Below the pieces are notes generated by a model. It did not search any database and was not told where the DNA came from. It worked only from the letters and a program-made list of their open reading frames with translations. DNA of 64,000 nucleotides. It comes from Streptomyces sp. NBC_01803 (GTDB taxonomy: Bacteria > Actinomycetota > Actinomycetes > Streptomycetales > Streptomycetaceae). Shown piece after piece: positions 45,280-53,758 of the stretch (positions are counted from its first letter, which is position 1; each line of letters begins with the position of its first letter). The translations under genes and the position numbers were made by a program. Location: the NCBI RefSeq assembly GCF_035917415.1, contig NZ_CP109073.1, positions 62,001 to 126,000 of the forward strand, read 5' to 3'.

Positions 45280-46038
45280 ATGACCGCCACGAAGATGACC
45301 ACCACTACCGCCCCGACCGCGACCCCGCGCCGCCGGGTGCGCGTGGCCGGGCTGGTGGCCGCCTCCGCCGCGGCCGTGACCACCTCCCTCACCCTGGTGC
45401 CCCAGGCGCACGCCGCGGAGCACACGACGCCCGGCCACGTGGCCGAGGCCACCCACTCGCCGACCGCGTTCACGCCCGGCAGCCAGGCCCTGGGCAAGGC
45501 CCCGGCCGCCGCTCCCACCGGGAGCGAGGACACCGAGGACACGAAGGACGACAAGAGCGCCGAGGAGACCGGGAACGGTGCGGAGAGCGCCGAGCCCGCC
45601 GCCGATACCGCGAGTGACGCGTCCGAGGTGACCGGCCAGGGGCGGGGCGCCCGGTACGACGAGGGTCGTCTTGTCCCGATCCCCCATGACGAGCAGCCCG
45701 ACCCCGAGCCCGCCTCCGCCGAGGACATCAAGCGCTGGATCAACGAGGCGCTGGAGGTCATGGACGAGCACAACATCCCCGGCACCCACGAGGGCATCCA
45801 CCGCAACCTGATGCGCGAATCCTCCGGCGACCCCCAGACGATCAACATGTGGGACACCAACGCCCACAAGAACATCCCCTCCAAGGGCCTGCTCCAGGTC
45901 ATCGACCCCACCTTCGACCAGTACCACGTCCCCGGAACCAGCGACAACGTCTTCGACCCCGTCGCCAACATCGCCGCCGCCTGCAACTACGCCGCCGACC
46001 GCTACGGCTCCATGGACAACGTCGACAGCGCGTACTGA
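45280..46038 (+). CDS. Secreted lytic transglycosylase (SLT domain)
   Basis: A 252-residue exported protein. A Thr/Arg-rich N-terminus and a hydrophobic segment (VAGLVAASAAAVTTSLTL) end at AQAHA-like cleavage site QAHAAEH near residue 47. A long acidic, disordered linker (about 50-145) leads to a C-terminal SLT domain: IHRNLMRESSGDPQTINMWD with the catalytic Glu in RESSG, NIPSKGLLQVIDPTFDQYHV, and NIAAACNYAADRYGS. It cleaves peptidoglycan. GGAAGG precedes the ATG. Such enzymes are often carried on actinobacterial plasmids and integrative elements. Confidence 0.88.
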   Translation: MTATKMTTTTAPTATPRRRVRVAGLVAASAAAVTTSLTLVPQAHAAEHTTPGHVAEATHSPTAFTPGSQALGKAPAAAPTGSEDTEDTKDDKSAEETGNGAESAEPAADTASDASEVTGQGRGARYDEGRLVPIPHDEQPDPEPASAEDIKRWINEALEVMDEHNIPGTHEGIHRNLMRESSGDPQTINMWDTNAHKNIPSKGLLQVIDPTFDQYHVPGTSDNVFDPVANIAAACNYAADRYGSMDNVDSAY

Positions 46039-46094
46039 TCCCGACGCGGCAACGCTCAGACACCCACAGCGCACGACCCGTGACCACGGGCCCC

Positions 46095-46455
46095 CGCCGG
46101 CCTGCTGCTCAGGTTCCCCGCCAAGCGCGACCCCAGCGCGATCCGCGGGTTCGTGGGCATGTCCGTCATCAACCCCGTCCGCGAGTCATGGGCGCGCGGC
46201 TACGCCGCCGCGGAACGCTACTTCCGGACACGCGGGGACCTGAAGGTCCCGATGACGTACCGCGAGCCGGGCTCGGGGGCGCCGCTGGGCCGCTGGGCCG
46301 CTGGATCAGCGACATGCGCACCGAGTACGCCGGCGGGCGCCTCGACAAGGACCGGGTCGACCTGCTCAACGAGATCGGCATGGTCTGGTCCGCACCGGAC
46401 CTGGCCTGGGAGGAGAACATCGCCGCCGCCAAGGCGTACTTCGCCGTCGATCTTC
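46095..46455 (+). pseudogene. C-terminal remnant of a helicase-associated-domain protein, frameshifted by an 8-bp repeat expansion
   Basis: One frame gives LLLRFPAKRDPSAIRGFVGM, then RESWARGYAAAERYFRTRGD and YREPGSGAPLGRW; the continuation ISDMRTEYAGGRLDKDRVDL, NEIGMVWSAPDLAWEENIAA is in another frame. The switch lies in three direct copies of CCGCTGGG near 46281-46304 where two copies would keep the frame, so replication slippage is the simple explanation. The helicase core upstream is missing. Same family as the fragment at 17185-17466. Confidence 0.6.
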
Positions 46456-46657
46456 TCCCCGTTGACGTCCGTGATGACGAACCGTGCGTCGACCTCATAG
46501 ACGTAGCCTCGGGTTTTCATGTGGTGGGCTGTCCGACTGGTCATCGCGTAAGCGGTAAGTGCCGCGGCCTCTCAGCGTCCGTCCGCGCCACCGTCGAGGA
46601 CTGCCGGCACATCGGCGAGGGATCCGCCGCTCGGTCTCGGCCTGCCCCGGTGGCTTC

Positions 46658-47728
46658 TTACGTGTCCTTGCCGGGTGCGGAGACCGCGTCGAAGACGACC
46701 GTGTCGATGGTCGTCTTCGACAGCTTGCGGGCGTCTCCCAGCCGCGCGCGGATCAGGTAACCGAGCTGGAAGCGGCTGTCGGCCCGGAAGGCATCCATGA
46801 TCTCCGCGATGTGTTTCTGGCACGTACGCAGGGAGATCCCGAGCCGGCGGGCGATCACCTCGTCCTTCATGCCTTCCGTGAGCAGGCGGACGATCGCCTG
46901 CTTGGCCTCCGCACTGATCACGGGGGTGCCGAAGTGGCCGGGATTGAGAGGCGTCGCCTGTGCCCATGAGTGTTCGAAGACGACGCGGAGATACCTCACG
47001 GTGGAGGGATCACGGATGACGACTTCCCCCTCCATGTCGTCGCCATGGGGGATGAAAGCGACCCTCTGATCAACGAGAACCAGCTTTCCGAACACCTCCG
47101 GCAGCGTGCGGACCTGAGCGCCCGTCGAATCCAGATGCCTGATGTATTCCTGGGTCGCGCCCTCATGGCGTGCGGCGTGCTGGTAAAGGGTGCGCATCTG
47201 CACGCCGCGCCGAATGGCATACGACTCGCGCGCGTTCGCGCGCTCCAATAACCCCGCCGAACCCGCCCGGCTGGTGTCACACACGAGTATTTCTTCTTCG
47301 GCGTGGATCATCGCGTCGTCGATCAGCTCCACGATGGCCTTCTCGCCGTGCACTCCCTCGATCGGACTGTGGTGGCGCCGTTCCTGTTGTATCTCGGCGT
47401 AGAGGGAGCCGAGCGAGGTGAACTCCGCCCGTATCTCTTCCACCTGGGCCAGCTGGGCGCGCAGCGACCTCTCGACGGGGGTGAGCGCGACGGCGGCCGC
47501 GGTCTCGGGGGCGACGGGCACCAGCCATCCTTCCGGGGCGCCCGGCCGCGGCCTCAACAGGTGCCTGGCGATGAGCCGGTCGGTCGCGTCACGCACCGCC
47601 TCCACCGGCAGTCCGAGCTGACGGGCGACCGCTCCGACCTCCATGGTTCCTTGGTGAGCACCTAAGCGGAAGACCTCGATCTCCAGCTCACTCATTCGCA
47701 CTATGCCGTCTATGGGGTGGTTTTCCAT
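46658..47728 (-). CDS. LuxR-type regulator with TrmB-like N-terminal and PLD-like middle regions
   Basis: A 356-residue regulator. An N-terminal TrmB-like winged helix (LEIEVFRLGAHQGTMEVGAV then ARQLGLPVEAVRDATDRLI), a middle region with phospholipase-D-like sensor pattern (IDDAMIHAEEEILVCDTSRA, IRRGVQMRTLYQHAARHE), and a C-terminal LuxR HTH (RLLTEGMKDEVIARRLGISL then RTCQKHIAEIMDAF). The ATG at 47728 with GGGAGG 5-10 bases upstream is clear. Divergent from a small peptide gene and a hydroxylase gene, the layout of a pathway-specific regulator. Confidence 0.85.
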   Translation of the reverse strand: MENHPIDGIVRMSELEIEVFRLGAHQGTMEVGAVARQLGLPVEAVRDATDRLIARHLLRPRPGAPEGWLVPVAPETAAAVALTPVERSLRAQLAQVEEIRAEFTSLGSLYAEIQQERRHHSPIEGVHGEKAIVELIDDAMIHAEEEILVCDTSRAGSAGLLERANARESYAIRRGVQMRTLYQHAARHEGATQEYIRHLDSTGAQVRTLPEVFGKLVLVDQRVAFIPHGDDMEGEVVIRDPSTVRYLRVVFEHSWAQATPLNPGHFGTPVISAEAKQAIVRLLTEGMKDEVIARRLGISLRTCQKHIAEIMDAFRADSRFQLGYLIRARLGDARKLSKTTIDTVVFDAVSAPGKDT

Positions 47729-47859
47729 CTTTCGCCTCCCAGGGAAGATGCTGCATGCAGCTTGATGCGAGTCGATCACTCTGGACGTGGCGGACAGGCG
47801 TTGGGCAATCTCAAAGTGCACCAACGGCTTCCGGTGAATCCTGAAGCTGTATTAAACGA

Positions 47860-47884
47860 CGTCATTCCGGTTCGCGTAATGACG
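47860..47884. promoter_or_regulatory. Candidate operator upstream of the small peptide gene
   Basis: Inverted half-sites CGTCATT (47860-47866) and AATGACG (47878-47884), 11 bases apart, in the divergent promoter region of the LuxR-type regulator and the peptide gene. Confidence 0.4.
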
Positions 47885-47909
47885 GCTTTCACCCGGAAAG
47901 GTGACGACG

Positions 47910-48050
47910 ATGGCTAAGCTCAAGACCTTCTCGTACGCGATTGCCCGGCGGCCGGCACCGACGACTCCCGTACCCGCGTCCGTGCTGGAGACCAACGGGC
48001 TCGAAAGCCCGCCCCGCCCTCATCAATCAGTCCCCACTTCCGAAAGGTAA
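47910..48050 (+). CDS. 46-residue peptide gene, candidate RiPP precursor
   Basis: ATG 47910 has GGAAAGG 8 bases upstream; the stop TAA is at 48048-48050. The peptide has a Lys/Phe/Tyr/Arg-containing front (MAKLKTFSYAIARRP) and a Pro/Thr/Ser-rich back half (PTTPVPASVLETNG, then ESPPRPHQSVPTSER) without Cys or Trp. A hydroxylase gene starts 10 bases later and a pathway-type regulator is divergent. Size, ribosome-binding site and context fit a ribosomally made, modified peptide precursor with a possible leader; the family is not one I recognise. It could alternatively be a truncated protein. Confidence 0.5.
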   Translation: MAKLKTFSYAIARRPAPTTPVPASVLETNGLESPPRPHQSVPTSER

Positions 48051-48060
48051 GGCACAGGTC

Positions 48061-48860
48061 ATGTCCGCTCCCGCCCGAAGCCCCGAGGCCGACGCCGACT
48101 GGCGGCGGCTACCGCCGGCTGTCCCGCTCACCCTGAGCTTCGACGCCGCACGACTCGCCGCCGAGGTGGCAGCCCTCTCCGATCTCGCCTGGCGACCGAA
48201 CCGACCGGTGCACCAGGGAGGACTCGGTGACGAGGACACCTTCGACTGGAAGATCATCCCGCTGCGGGGACCGACCGGCGATGTTCTGCGCACGGACCCC
48301 GGCGGCGCCGGCCTGGAGGATCACCTGGACACCCCCGTTCTGGCCCGCTGTCCTTACCACGCCGAAGTCCTCTCCACCATTCCCGCCCCGCTGCACAGCG
48401 CGCGCCTCATGGCGCTCGGCGCCGGAGCCGAAACCCATGAGCACAGTGATGGGCGCACGAACTTCCCCTGGGGATTCCTGCGCCTGCACATCCCGATCGT
48501 GACCCAGTCCGGCGCCGAGCTTGTCTTGATGGAAAGACGTACCACTGGGAAGCCGGCCGGCTCTGGTACGCGGACTTCGACCGCCTCCACAGGGCAAAAA
48601 ACAGGGGGAAGGAACGCCGGATACATCTCGTGGTGGACACCGTCCCCACCCTTCCCCTCATGCGGCTCTTCCCGGACGAATACCGTGCCCGGCTGTCATG
48701 GAGCGATGTACTACTGGCCCGGGAACCTGTACCGCTGCAACCCTTCGAGCAGGAAAGGCTCACCTGTGAAGTCGACATCCCTGCGAACTTCCCCGACAGG
48801 TCGGACGACTCCGGGGCGAGCGAGAATGAGGAGTGTCGAGGTCCTTGTTCTTGCATCAGC
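48061..48860 (+). pseudogene. Aspartyl/asparaginyl beta-hydroxylase-like protein, frameshifted
   Basis: ATG 48061 has AAGGTAAGG upstream. Residues 1-158 follow the Asp/Asn hydroxylase fold (LDTPVLARCPYHAEVLSTIP, LMALGAGAETHEHSDG with the first metal His, WGFLRLHIPIVTQSGAELVL). Near 48530 one base appears lost; the correct continuation is in another frame (KTYHWEAGRLWYADFDRLHR then KERRIHLVVDTVPTLPLMRL), with the second His in RIHLVVD. These Fe(II)/2-oxoglutarate enzymes hydroxylate peptide side chains. After about 48860 the sequence runs into an IS256 remnant, so the 3' end may also be damaged. Confidence 0.7.
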
Positions 48861-48969
48861 CGAAGGCACTTCCGAGGTGGGGAAACGTATCGGCCCTATC
48901 CGTGTGTTTTTGACAGGGTGAACGGGAGCCAGTGGGGCAGTGGAAACGGGAGCCACTGCTTCGGCAACG

Positions 48970-49256
48970 GGATGGGGAGCCTGCTGGCCTTCTACGACTT
49001 CCCCGCCCAGCACTGGATCCATCTCAGAACGACAAATCCGATCGAATCCACTTTCAGTTCGGTGAAGCTCCGGACCAAGGTCACCCGGGGTGCGGGCAGC
49101 CCGGCCGCGGCCCTGGCGATGGTGTTCAAGCTCGTGGAGTCCGCACAGGAGCGTTGGCGGGCGGTCACCGCACCCCAACTCGTCGCCCTCGTCCGAGCCG
49201 GCGCAGTGTTCAAGAACGGCGAGCTCGTCGAGCGCCCCGAGGCGGCCGCGGCGTGA
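48970..49256 (+). pseudogene. IS256-family transposase, C-terminal fragment
   Basis: The frame reads LLAFYDFPAQHWIHLRTTNP, IESTFSSVKLRTKVTRGAGS, and AMVFKLVESAQERWRAVTA, ending with the usual Val-Arg-Ala-Gly-Ala tail and stop at 49256. This is the Glu-containing end of the mutator-type DDE transposase; the rest is missing. Confidence 0.8.
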
Positions 49257-49262
49257 GCATCA

Positions 49263-49475
49263 TGACGGCCCGGACCATCAGCACCCGCCGGCTGGACCTG
49301 CTGCCGCTGCACGTCGAGCACGCCGAGGAGATGGCCCCGGTGCTGTCCGATCCCGCCCTGCACACCTTCATCGGCGGCACCCGGACACTGCCGAGGCCCT
49401 GCGGTCGCGCTACCAGCGCATGACCGCAGGCTCCCCCGACCCGGCCGTGGCCTGGCTGAACTGGGTGATCCGCCG
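49263..49475 (+). pseudogene. GNAT acetyltransferase, N-terminal fragment, frameshifted
   Basis: ATG 49263 begins MTARTISTRRLDLLPLHVEH with DPALHTFIGG following, the start of a RimJ/RimL-like GNAT protein. The frame shifts near 49380 (continuing as DTAEALRSRYQRMTAGSPDP, then WLNWVIR) and likeness stops near 49475. Confidence 0.65.
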
Positions 49476-49592
49476 CTCCGGCGTCACCACGCGTGCCCAC
49501 ACGTCCGCGACGGATGAGGGAACGGTCGTCCTTCGTTCGAACTGCCAGTCGTTTCGCACAGGTTTCTTCTCGCACCGGGGTCGCGTGCGCGC

Positions 49593-50150
49593 TCACTGGT
49601 GCACGTGCGCGCGCTGTCCGTCGCGGTCGAAGACCATGATCAGCTCGGCCGGACCGTCCGGGGCGGTGATCGCGTGCGGGACCATCGTCGCGAACTCCGC
49701 CGCCTCTCCCGCCTCGACGTCGATCTGCCGCTCGCCCAGCCACAGTCGCACGCGCCCCTCGAGCACGAGGAACCAGTCGTGGCCCGGGTGCACCCGTTGG
49801 CTCGGCGGCGCGTCGGACGGCTCGAGGCGCATCTTCATCGCGACCGTGCGCCCGTCCGGACGGCTCAGCAGCCACGTCGTCCGCGTGCCGCTGCTGTGCG
49901 CAACCGGACGGATGACGACGTCGTCGTCGGTGGGCGCCTCGAAGAGCACGTCGAGACTTACTTGGAGGGCGTTGGCCAGCGGAATGAGCACGTCGAGACT
50001 CAGCGTGCGCTTGCCGGTCTCGACGCGACTGATGGTCGACGGGCTGAGGTTGGTGCGCTTGGCCAGCTCGTCGAGGGAGTACCCCAGGGTGGTGCGCATG
50101 CTGCGCAGGCGCGACCGCGCCAGGGCCTCGACATCGGCGACTCCGTTCAC
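49593..50150 (-). CDS. XRE-cupin transcriptional regulator
   Basis: A 185-residue protein: Cro/C1 HTH in residues about 10-65 (MRTTLGYSLDELAKRTNLSP then STISRVETGKRTLS) followed by a cupin sensor (SQRVHPGHDWFLVLEGRVRL, VEAGEAAEFATMVPHAI). Start at GTG 50150 with GGAGGT close by; the exact start is uncertain. It is divergent from the flavoprotein-methyltransferase fusion and is the likely regulator of that gene. Confidence 0.88.
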   Translation of the reverse strand: MNGVADVEALARSRLRSMRTTLGYSLDELAKRTNLSPSTISRVETGKRTLSLDVLIPLANALQVSLDVLFEAPTDDDVVIRPVAHSSGTRTTWLLSRPDGRTVAMKMRLEPSDAPPSQRVHPGHDWFLVLEGRVRLWLGERQIDVEAGEAAEFATMVPHAITAPDGPAELIMVFDRDGQRAHVHQ

Positions 50151-50225
50151 ACCTCCATCCTGGCACGCCTTGCGAATTGCGCAAGGCCCTTTGCTGAGAA
50201 CGTCGCGCGCCGTACCGTCGTACCC

Positions 50226-51857
50226 ATGAGCGAGCACCCCGTGCAGAGCCAGCACTCAGCCCACCCCGAGCACACCCAGCACCCCACCTTGGAGCGCCAC
50301 TGCGACGTCGCCGTGATCGGCGGCTCGGCCGCCGGTCTCGCCGCTGCCCTGCAGATCTCCCGCCAGCGGCGCAACGTCGTCGTGGTCGACGACGGCACCC
50401 CGCGCAACGCCCCGGCCGCTCACATGCACGGCTACCTGGGGCACGAGGGGGTCACGCCCGGGGAGCTGACCTTGGTCGGGCGCGAGGAGGTGCGCACGTA
50501 CGGCGGGGAGGTGCTCTCCGGCCGGGTCGTGGGGATGCACCGTCGCGACGACGGCAGGTTCCGGCTCGACCTCACCGGCGGGCACGCGCTGGTGGCCCGC
50601 CGCGTCCTCGCCGCGACCGGCCTGTCCGACGAGATCCCTGCGATCGACGGCGTGGCCGAGCAGTGGGGTCGAGGCGTGGTCCACTGCCCGTTCTGCCACG
50701 GCTTCGAGGTGCGCGACCAGCGCCTGGTGCAGATCGTCACCCACCCCCTGGGCCTCCACCCGACCCCGCTGTTCCGGCACCTGACCGACCGGCTGACCGT
50801 CGTACTGCACGACCCGACCGGGCTCGACGAGGGAGTCGTCGACGCCCTAGCTGCCTCCGGCATCATCATCGAGCGCAACGAGGTCAGGCGGGTCCTCACC
50901 GGGCCGGGCGGCGAGGTTTCCGGGGTCGAGATCGGCGACGGTCGCGTCCTCGAGGCCGACGCCGTCGTGGTCGGCTCGCGGTTCCATGCCCGCGCTGACG
51001 TGTTGGCCGGGGTCGGGCTCACCACCACCCCGCACCCGACCGGCGCCGGCGACGTCCTCGCGGTCGACCCGCGCGGCGAGACCGCCGTACCCGGGATCTA
51101 CGCGGCCGGCAACGTCACCGACCCGAGCCTTCAAGTACTGCCGTCGGCCGCCCAGGGCAGCCAGGTCGCCGCCATGATCGCCTTCAGCCTCGCCGAGGAG
51201 GACCTGCGCGACACCGCCCGGCCCTCGGGCGAGGAGGCCGACTGGGACCACCGCTACGGCGGACCCGATCGAGCGTGGAGCGTCAACCCCAACGGCACGC
51301 TCGTCCACGAGGTCACCCACCTGGCCCCGGGCCGGGCGCTCGACGTCGGAGCCGGCGAGGGCGCCGACGCCCTCTGGCTGGCCGAGCGCGGCTGGAAGGT
51401 GACCGCCACCGACATCTCCGGCAACGCGCTCGCCCGGGTGCGCTCCGAGGCTGAGCGCCGCGGGCTCAGCGTCGACCTCGTGCGCAGCGACGCCAACGAT
51501 CCCGCCCCCTTTGGCACCGAGACCTTCGACCTGGTCTCGCTGCAGTACGGCTCGTTCAAGCGCACGCCTGACCAGCGCGGTCTGCGCAGCCTGCTCGACG
51601 CCGTCGCCCCCGGCGGCACGCTCCTGGTCGTGCACCACGACCTCACCCCCCTGCGCGAGCCGGTGGACGTGGCGACCCAGACCCGGATGTACGACCCGAA
51701 GGCGTTCGTCGGGGTCGACGAGGTCTCCGCCGCGCTCACCGCCGACCCCGACACCTGGCAGGTCGAGATCCACGAGACCCGGCCGCGGCCCCCCGGCGCG
51801 GCCAGCACCCACCACGTCGACGACGTCGTGCTGCGCGCAACTCGACGAGCAGTCTGA
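50226..51857 (+). CDS. Fused thioredoxin-reductase-like flavoprotein and class I methyltransferase
   Basis: A 543-residue two-domain protein. Residues about 25-330 are an FAD/NAD(P) oxidoreductase of thioredoxin-reductase type: AVIGGSAAGLAAALQISRQR, redox pair C154-PF-C157 (HCPFCHGFE), and GIYAAGNVTDPSLQVLPSAA. Residues about 338-543 are a SAM-dependent methyltransferase (WDHRYGGPDRAWSVNPNGTL, ALDVGAGEGADALWLAERGW, and RSDANDPAPFGTETFDLVSL). The second glycine-rich NADPH motif is weak. Both halves look complete. Possible roles include detoxifying a thiol- or metalloid-type compound by reduction then methylation; that is inference. ATG 50226. Confidence 0.88.
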   Translation: MSEHPVQSQHSAHPEHTQHPTLERHCDVAVIGGSAAGLAAALQISRQRRNVVVVDDGTPRNAPAAHMHGYLGHEGVTPGELTLVGREEVRTYGGEVLSGRVVGMHRRDDGRFRLDLTGGHALVARRVLAATGLSDEIPAIDGVAEQWGRGVVHCPFCHGFEVRDQRLVQIVTHPLGLHPTPLFRHLTDRLTVVLHDPTGLDEGVVDALAASGIIIERNEVRRVLTGPGGEVSGVEIGDGRVLEADAVVVGSRFHARADVLAGVGLTTTPHPTGAGDVLAVDPRGETAVPGIYAAGNVTDPSLQVLPSAAQGSQVAAMIAFSLAEEDLRDTARPSGEEADWDHRYGGPDRAWSVNPNGTLVHEVTHLAPGRALDVGAGEGADALWLAERGWKVTATDISGNALARVRSEAERRGLSVDLVRSDANDPAPFGTETFDLVSLQYGSFKRTPDQRGLRSLLDAVAPGGTLLVVHHDLTPLREPVDVATQTRMYDPKAFVGVDEVSAALTADPDTWQVEIHETRPRPPGAASTHHVDDVVLRATRRAV

Positions 51858-51935
51858 TCGCGCCGCCCGGATCTGTTCTCAGGCCGTAACTTCAGCGATC
51901 CACAGATCTTGACAATTGCTCTCAGGAGCCCGTGG

Positions 51936-52340
51936 ATGTACAGGTCGCGTGAGTGGATTTTTGAGCGGATTCGTCATGACCGTCGGTTGGATCCGGCGGT
52001 CTCCGAGCGGGTTTCGGCTGAGCGGTACAAGGTGTCGGGGACGGGAAAACCGACACCTGAAAGGGTGCACGGCGTCCCGTCCTCGACCAACATCTGCATC
52101 TGGACGGCGAAGGGCGCCCGGCTGCTGTTCCAGATTTTCACCGAGCGCGAGGAGTGCAAGGCGACCGCGGTGGCCACCAACTCCCCGTTCGCCGAGTGGG
52201 ACAAGATCTTCGCCGATCCCAGGCTCTGCGCGGCCATCGCCGACCGGATCACCTTCCGCTGCACCCTCATCCAGACCGGTACCGAGTCTTACCGCTACCA
52301 GGCCACCGAATGCGAACGCCTGTCCAAACCGGCACAGTGA
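51936..52340 (+). pseudogene. Internally deleted IS21-type element: IstA start joined to IstB end
   Basis: ATG 51936 begins MYRSREWIFERIRHDRRLDP, then VSERVSAERYKVS, the start of an IS21 IstA-type transposase. After about 45 residues the frame continues as ARLLFQIFTEREECKATAVA, then NSPFAEWDKIFADPRLCAAI and ADRITFRCTLIQTGTESYRY, the end of the IstB ATPase helper. The DDE core and the Walker region are both gone, but the frame is open to 52340. It is read as an internal-deletion relic of an IS21 element. Confidence 0.6.
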
Positions 52341-52682
52341 CCGGGACCTCGGCCGGACCTGGTCGCCGACACCCACAGCGTTTACGGCGACCGCCTGCCC
52401 AGCCGATCTCACGCCTGGGACCCGTCGAACCGTTACTCGCGGGCCGGCCTCCCGCAAAGCGCGCCCACTGGCTGACAGGTTCGAGAGAGGCTCTCCCGGA
52501 ACAAACGAAGTCCTGGTGTCACTCAGTCCGCGTGTTTACCCGGAAGACAAGCCAACTCGACGATCCAACGCATGCACCGTGACCGACGTGGAGAGAGGCC
52601 GAGGCGCTGAGCCACTTTTTACCGACGGCTCGTTGCCTCGTTGCCGGGGAACAATTGTCAATAACCGTGGATCGAATCGGCA
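52341..52682. other. Intergenic region, nothing recognised
   Basis: About 340 bases between the IS21 relic and the convergent oxidase gene. No domain, clear hairpin or repeat was found. Confidence 0.5.
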
Positions 52683-53345
52683 TCAAGGCCACAGCATCTG
52701 CTTGGTCCACCCGTCTGGTGAAGACAGGTAGACGAGCCGGGTGTGGCGACGCTGTTTGTCGCCCTGCCAGAACTCCACCGACTCCGGGCGCAACGAGTAA
52801 AGCGTCCAACCTGGCGCCACGAGGTCCGGCTCACTCTTGATCCGCGTGAGCGACGCCTCCACCTGCGTGTCCCTCTCGGCCAGGTCCGCGAGCGGTTGCG
52901 ATTGCCGACCGAGCAGGGCTTCCGCCCGTGCCCCCGCACCGCGGGAGAGGAAGTCCGCAGCGCACAGTTCCGGGGTCTCGCGCACGACCGGTCCGCGCAC
53001 CCGGACCTGGCGGGCGAGCGGTGCCCAGTAGAAGGTCAGCGCCGCATAGGGGCGGGCGGCGAGGTCACGGCCTTTGAGGCTGCTCGCGTCCGAAGCGAAC
53101 TGCCAGCCCTCGGGGCTCACGTCTTTGAGGATGAGTACGCGGGCGGTCGGGTCACCGCTGGCGTCCGCCGTGGCCAGTGTCATGGCATGCGGCTCCTTCA
53201 CCCCGGCGCTCAACGCCTTGAACAACCACTCGGTGAACAGCTCGAACGGCGTTTCCGGCGCCCTCGATGGGTCAAACCCGGGAAGCTCGCCGGCAAAGAC
53301 CTCAATGTCCCGCAGCGTCTGACGCAGGTTGGTCGCACCGGTCAC
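52683..53345 (-). CDS. Pyridoxamine 5'-phosphate oxidase-family protein (PdxH-like)
   Basis: A 220-residue FMN split-barrel protein with PdxH organisation: EPHAMTLATADASGDPTARV, LKDVSPEGWQFASDASSLKG, ARPYAALTFYWAPLARQVRV, SRGAGARAEALLGRQSQPLA, and ESVEFWQGDKQRRHTRLVYL followed by the C-terminal Leu-Trp-Pro. True PdxH ends in RLxP; here MLWP. It could oxidise pyridoxamine/pyridoxine phosphate or be an accessory paralogue as often found in Streptomyces biosynthetic regions. Start ATG 53345. Confidence 0.88.
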   Translation of the reverse strand: MTGATNLRQTLRDIEVFAGELPGFDPSRAPETPFELFTEWLFKALSAGVKEPHAMTLATADASGDPTARVLILKDVSPEGWQFASDASSLKGRDLAARPYAALTFYWAPLARQVRVRGPVVRETPELCAADFLSRGAGARAEALLGRQSQPLADLAERDTQVEASLTRIKSEPDLVAPGWTLYSLRPESVEFWQGDKQRRHTRLVYLSSPDGWTKQMLWP

Positions 53346-53459
53346 GTTCCACTCCCTCAGTCGTGATCACTGCCGAACTGAACCTATCAACGTGCTCAGT
53401 TCACAAGCTGACTGAGGTTGATCACGCCGCTGCAGCCTCAGGGCGTTCGACAAGGTGGC

Positions 53460-53640
53460 TTACCACGCCCTCGAACGAAGCCGGATGCTCGCCCTGTTCT
53501 CCGAGGCATACGTCGAACGGTGACGGTTCACCACCAGGAATGGCCGGCGATCCTCGCCGCGAAGGACACGCTGATCCCCGTCCGGCTCGACGACACCCCG
53601 GCACGGGCGATCCTCAGGGCCTTCGTGTCCCCTTCTCCCG
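53460..53640 (+). pseudogene. Possible TIR-domain remnant
   Basis: Two adjacent frames give SRMLALFSEAYVER and, after a stop/shift near 53521, VHHQEWPAILAAKDTLIPVR followed by LDDTPARAILRAFVSPS. This resembles the SxxY...EW...A...IPVRxDD pattern of bacterial TIR domains (such as those attached to NB-ARC/TPR proteins). Only the middle is present and it is broken, so the assignment is tentative. Confidence 0.4.
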
Positions 53641-53758
53641 CAGCGGCGGCACGGCGAGCCGCGCGTCCACGGGCGCCGTGGCGGGTCGCCCCGCCTGCCG
53701 GCCGCGGCGCGAACGGGTTCCGGCGCCGGGAGGTGCGGACGGTGATGCCGGCGGGGGG

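Noticed and set aside
46450..46544. Short minus-strand start (MKTRGYVYEVDARFVITDVN) next to the helicase remnant
   Set aside because: It looks protein-like for about 30 residues but has no continuation; too short to call a gene or a family.
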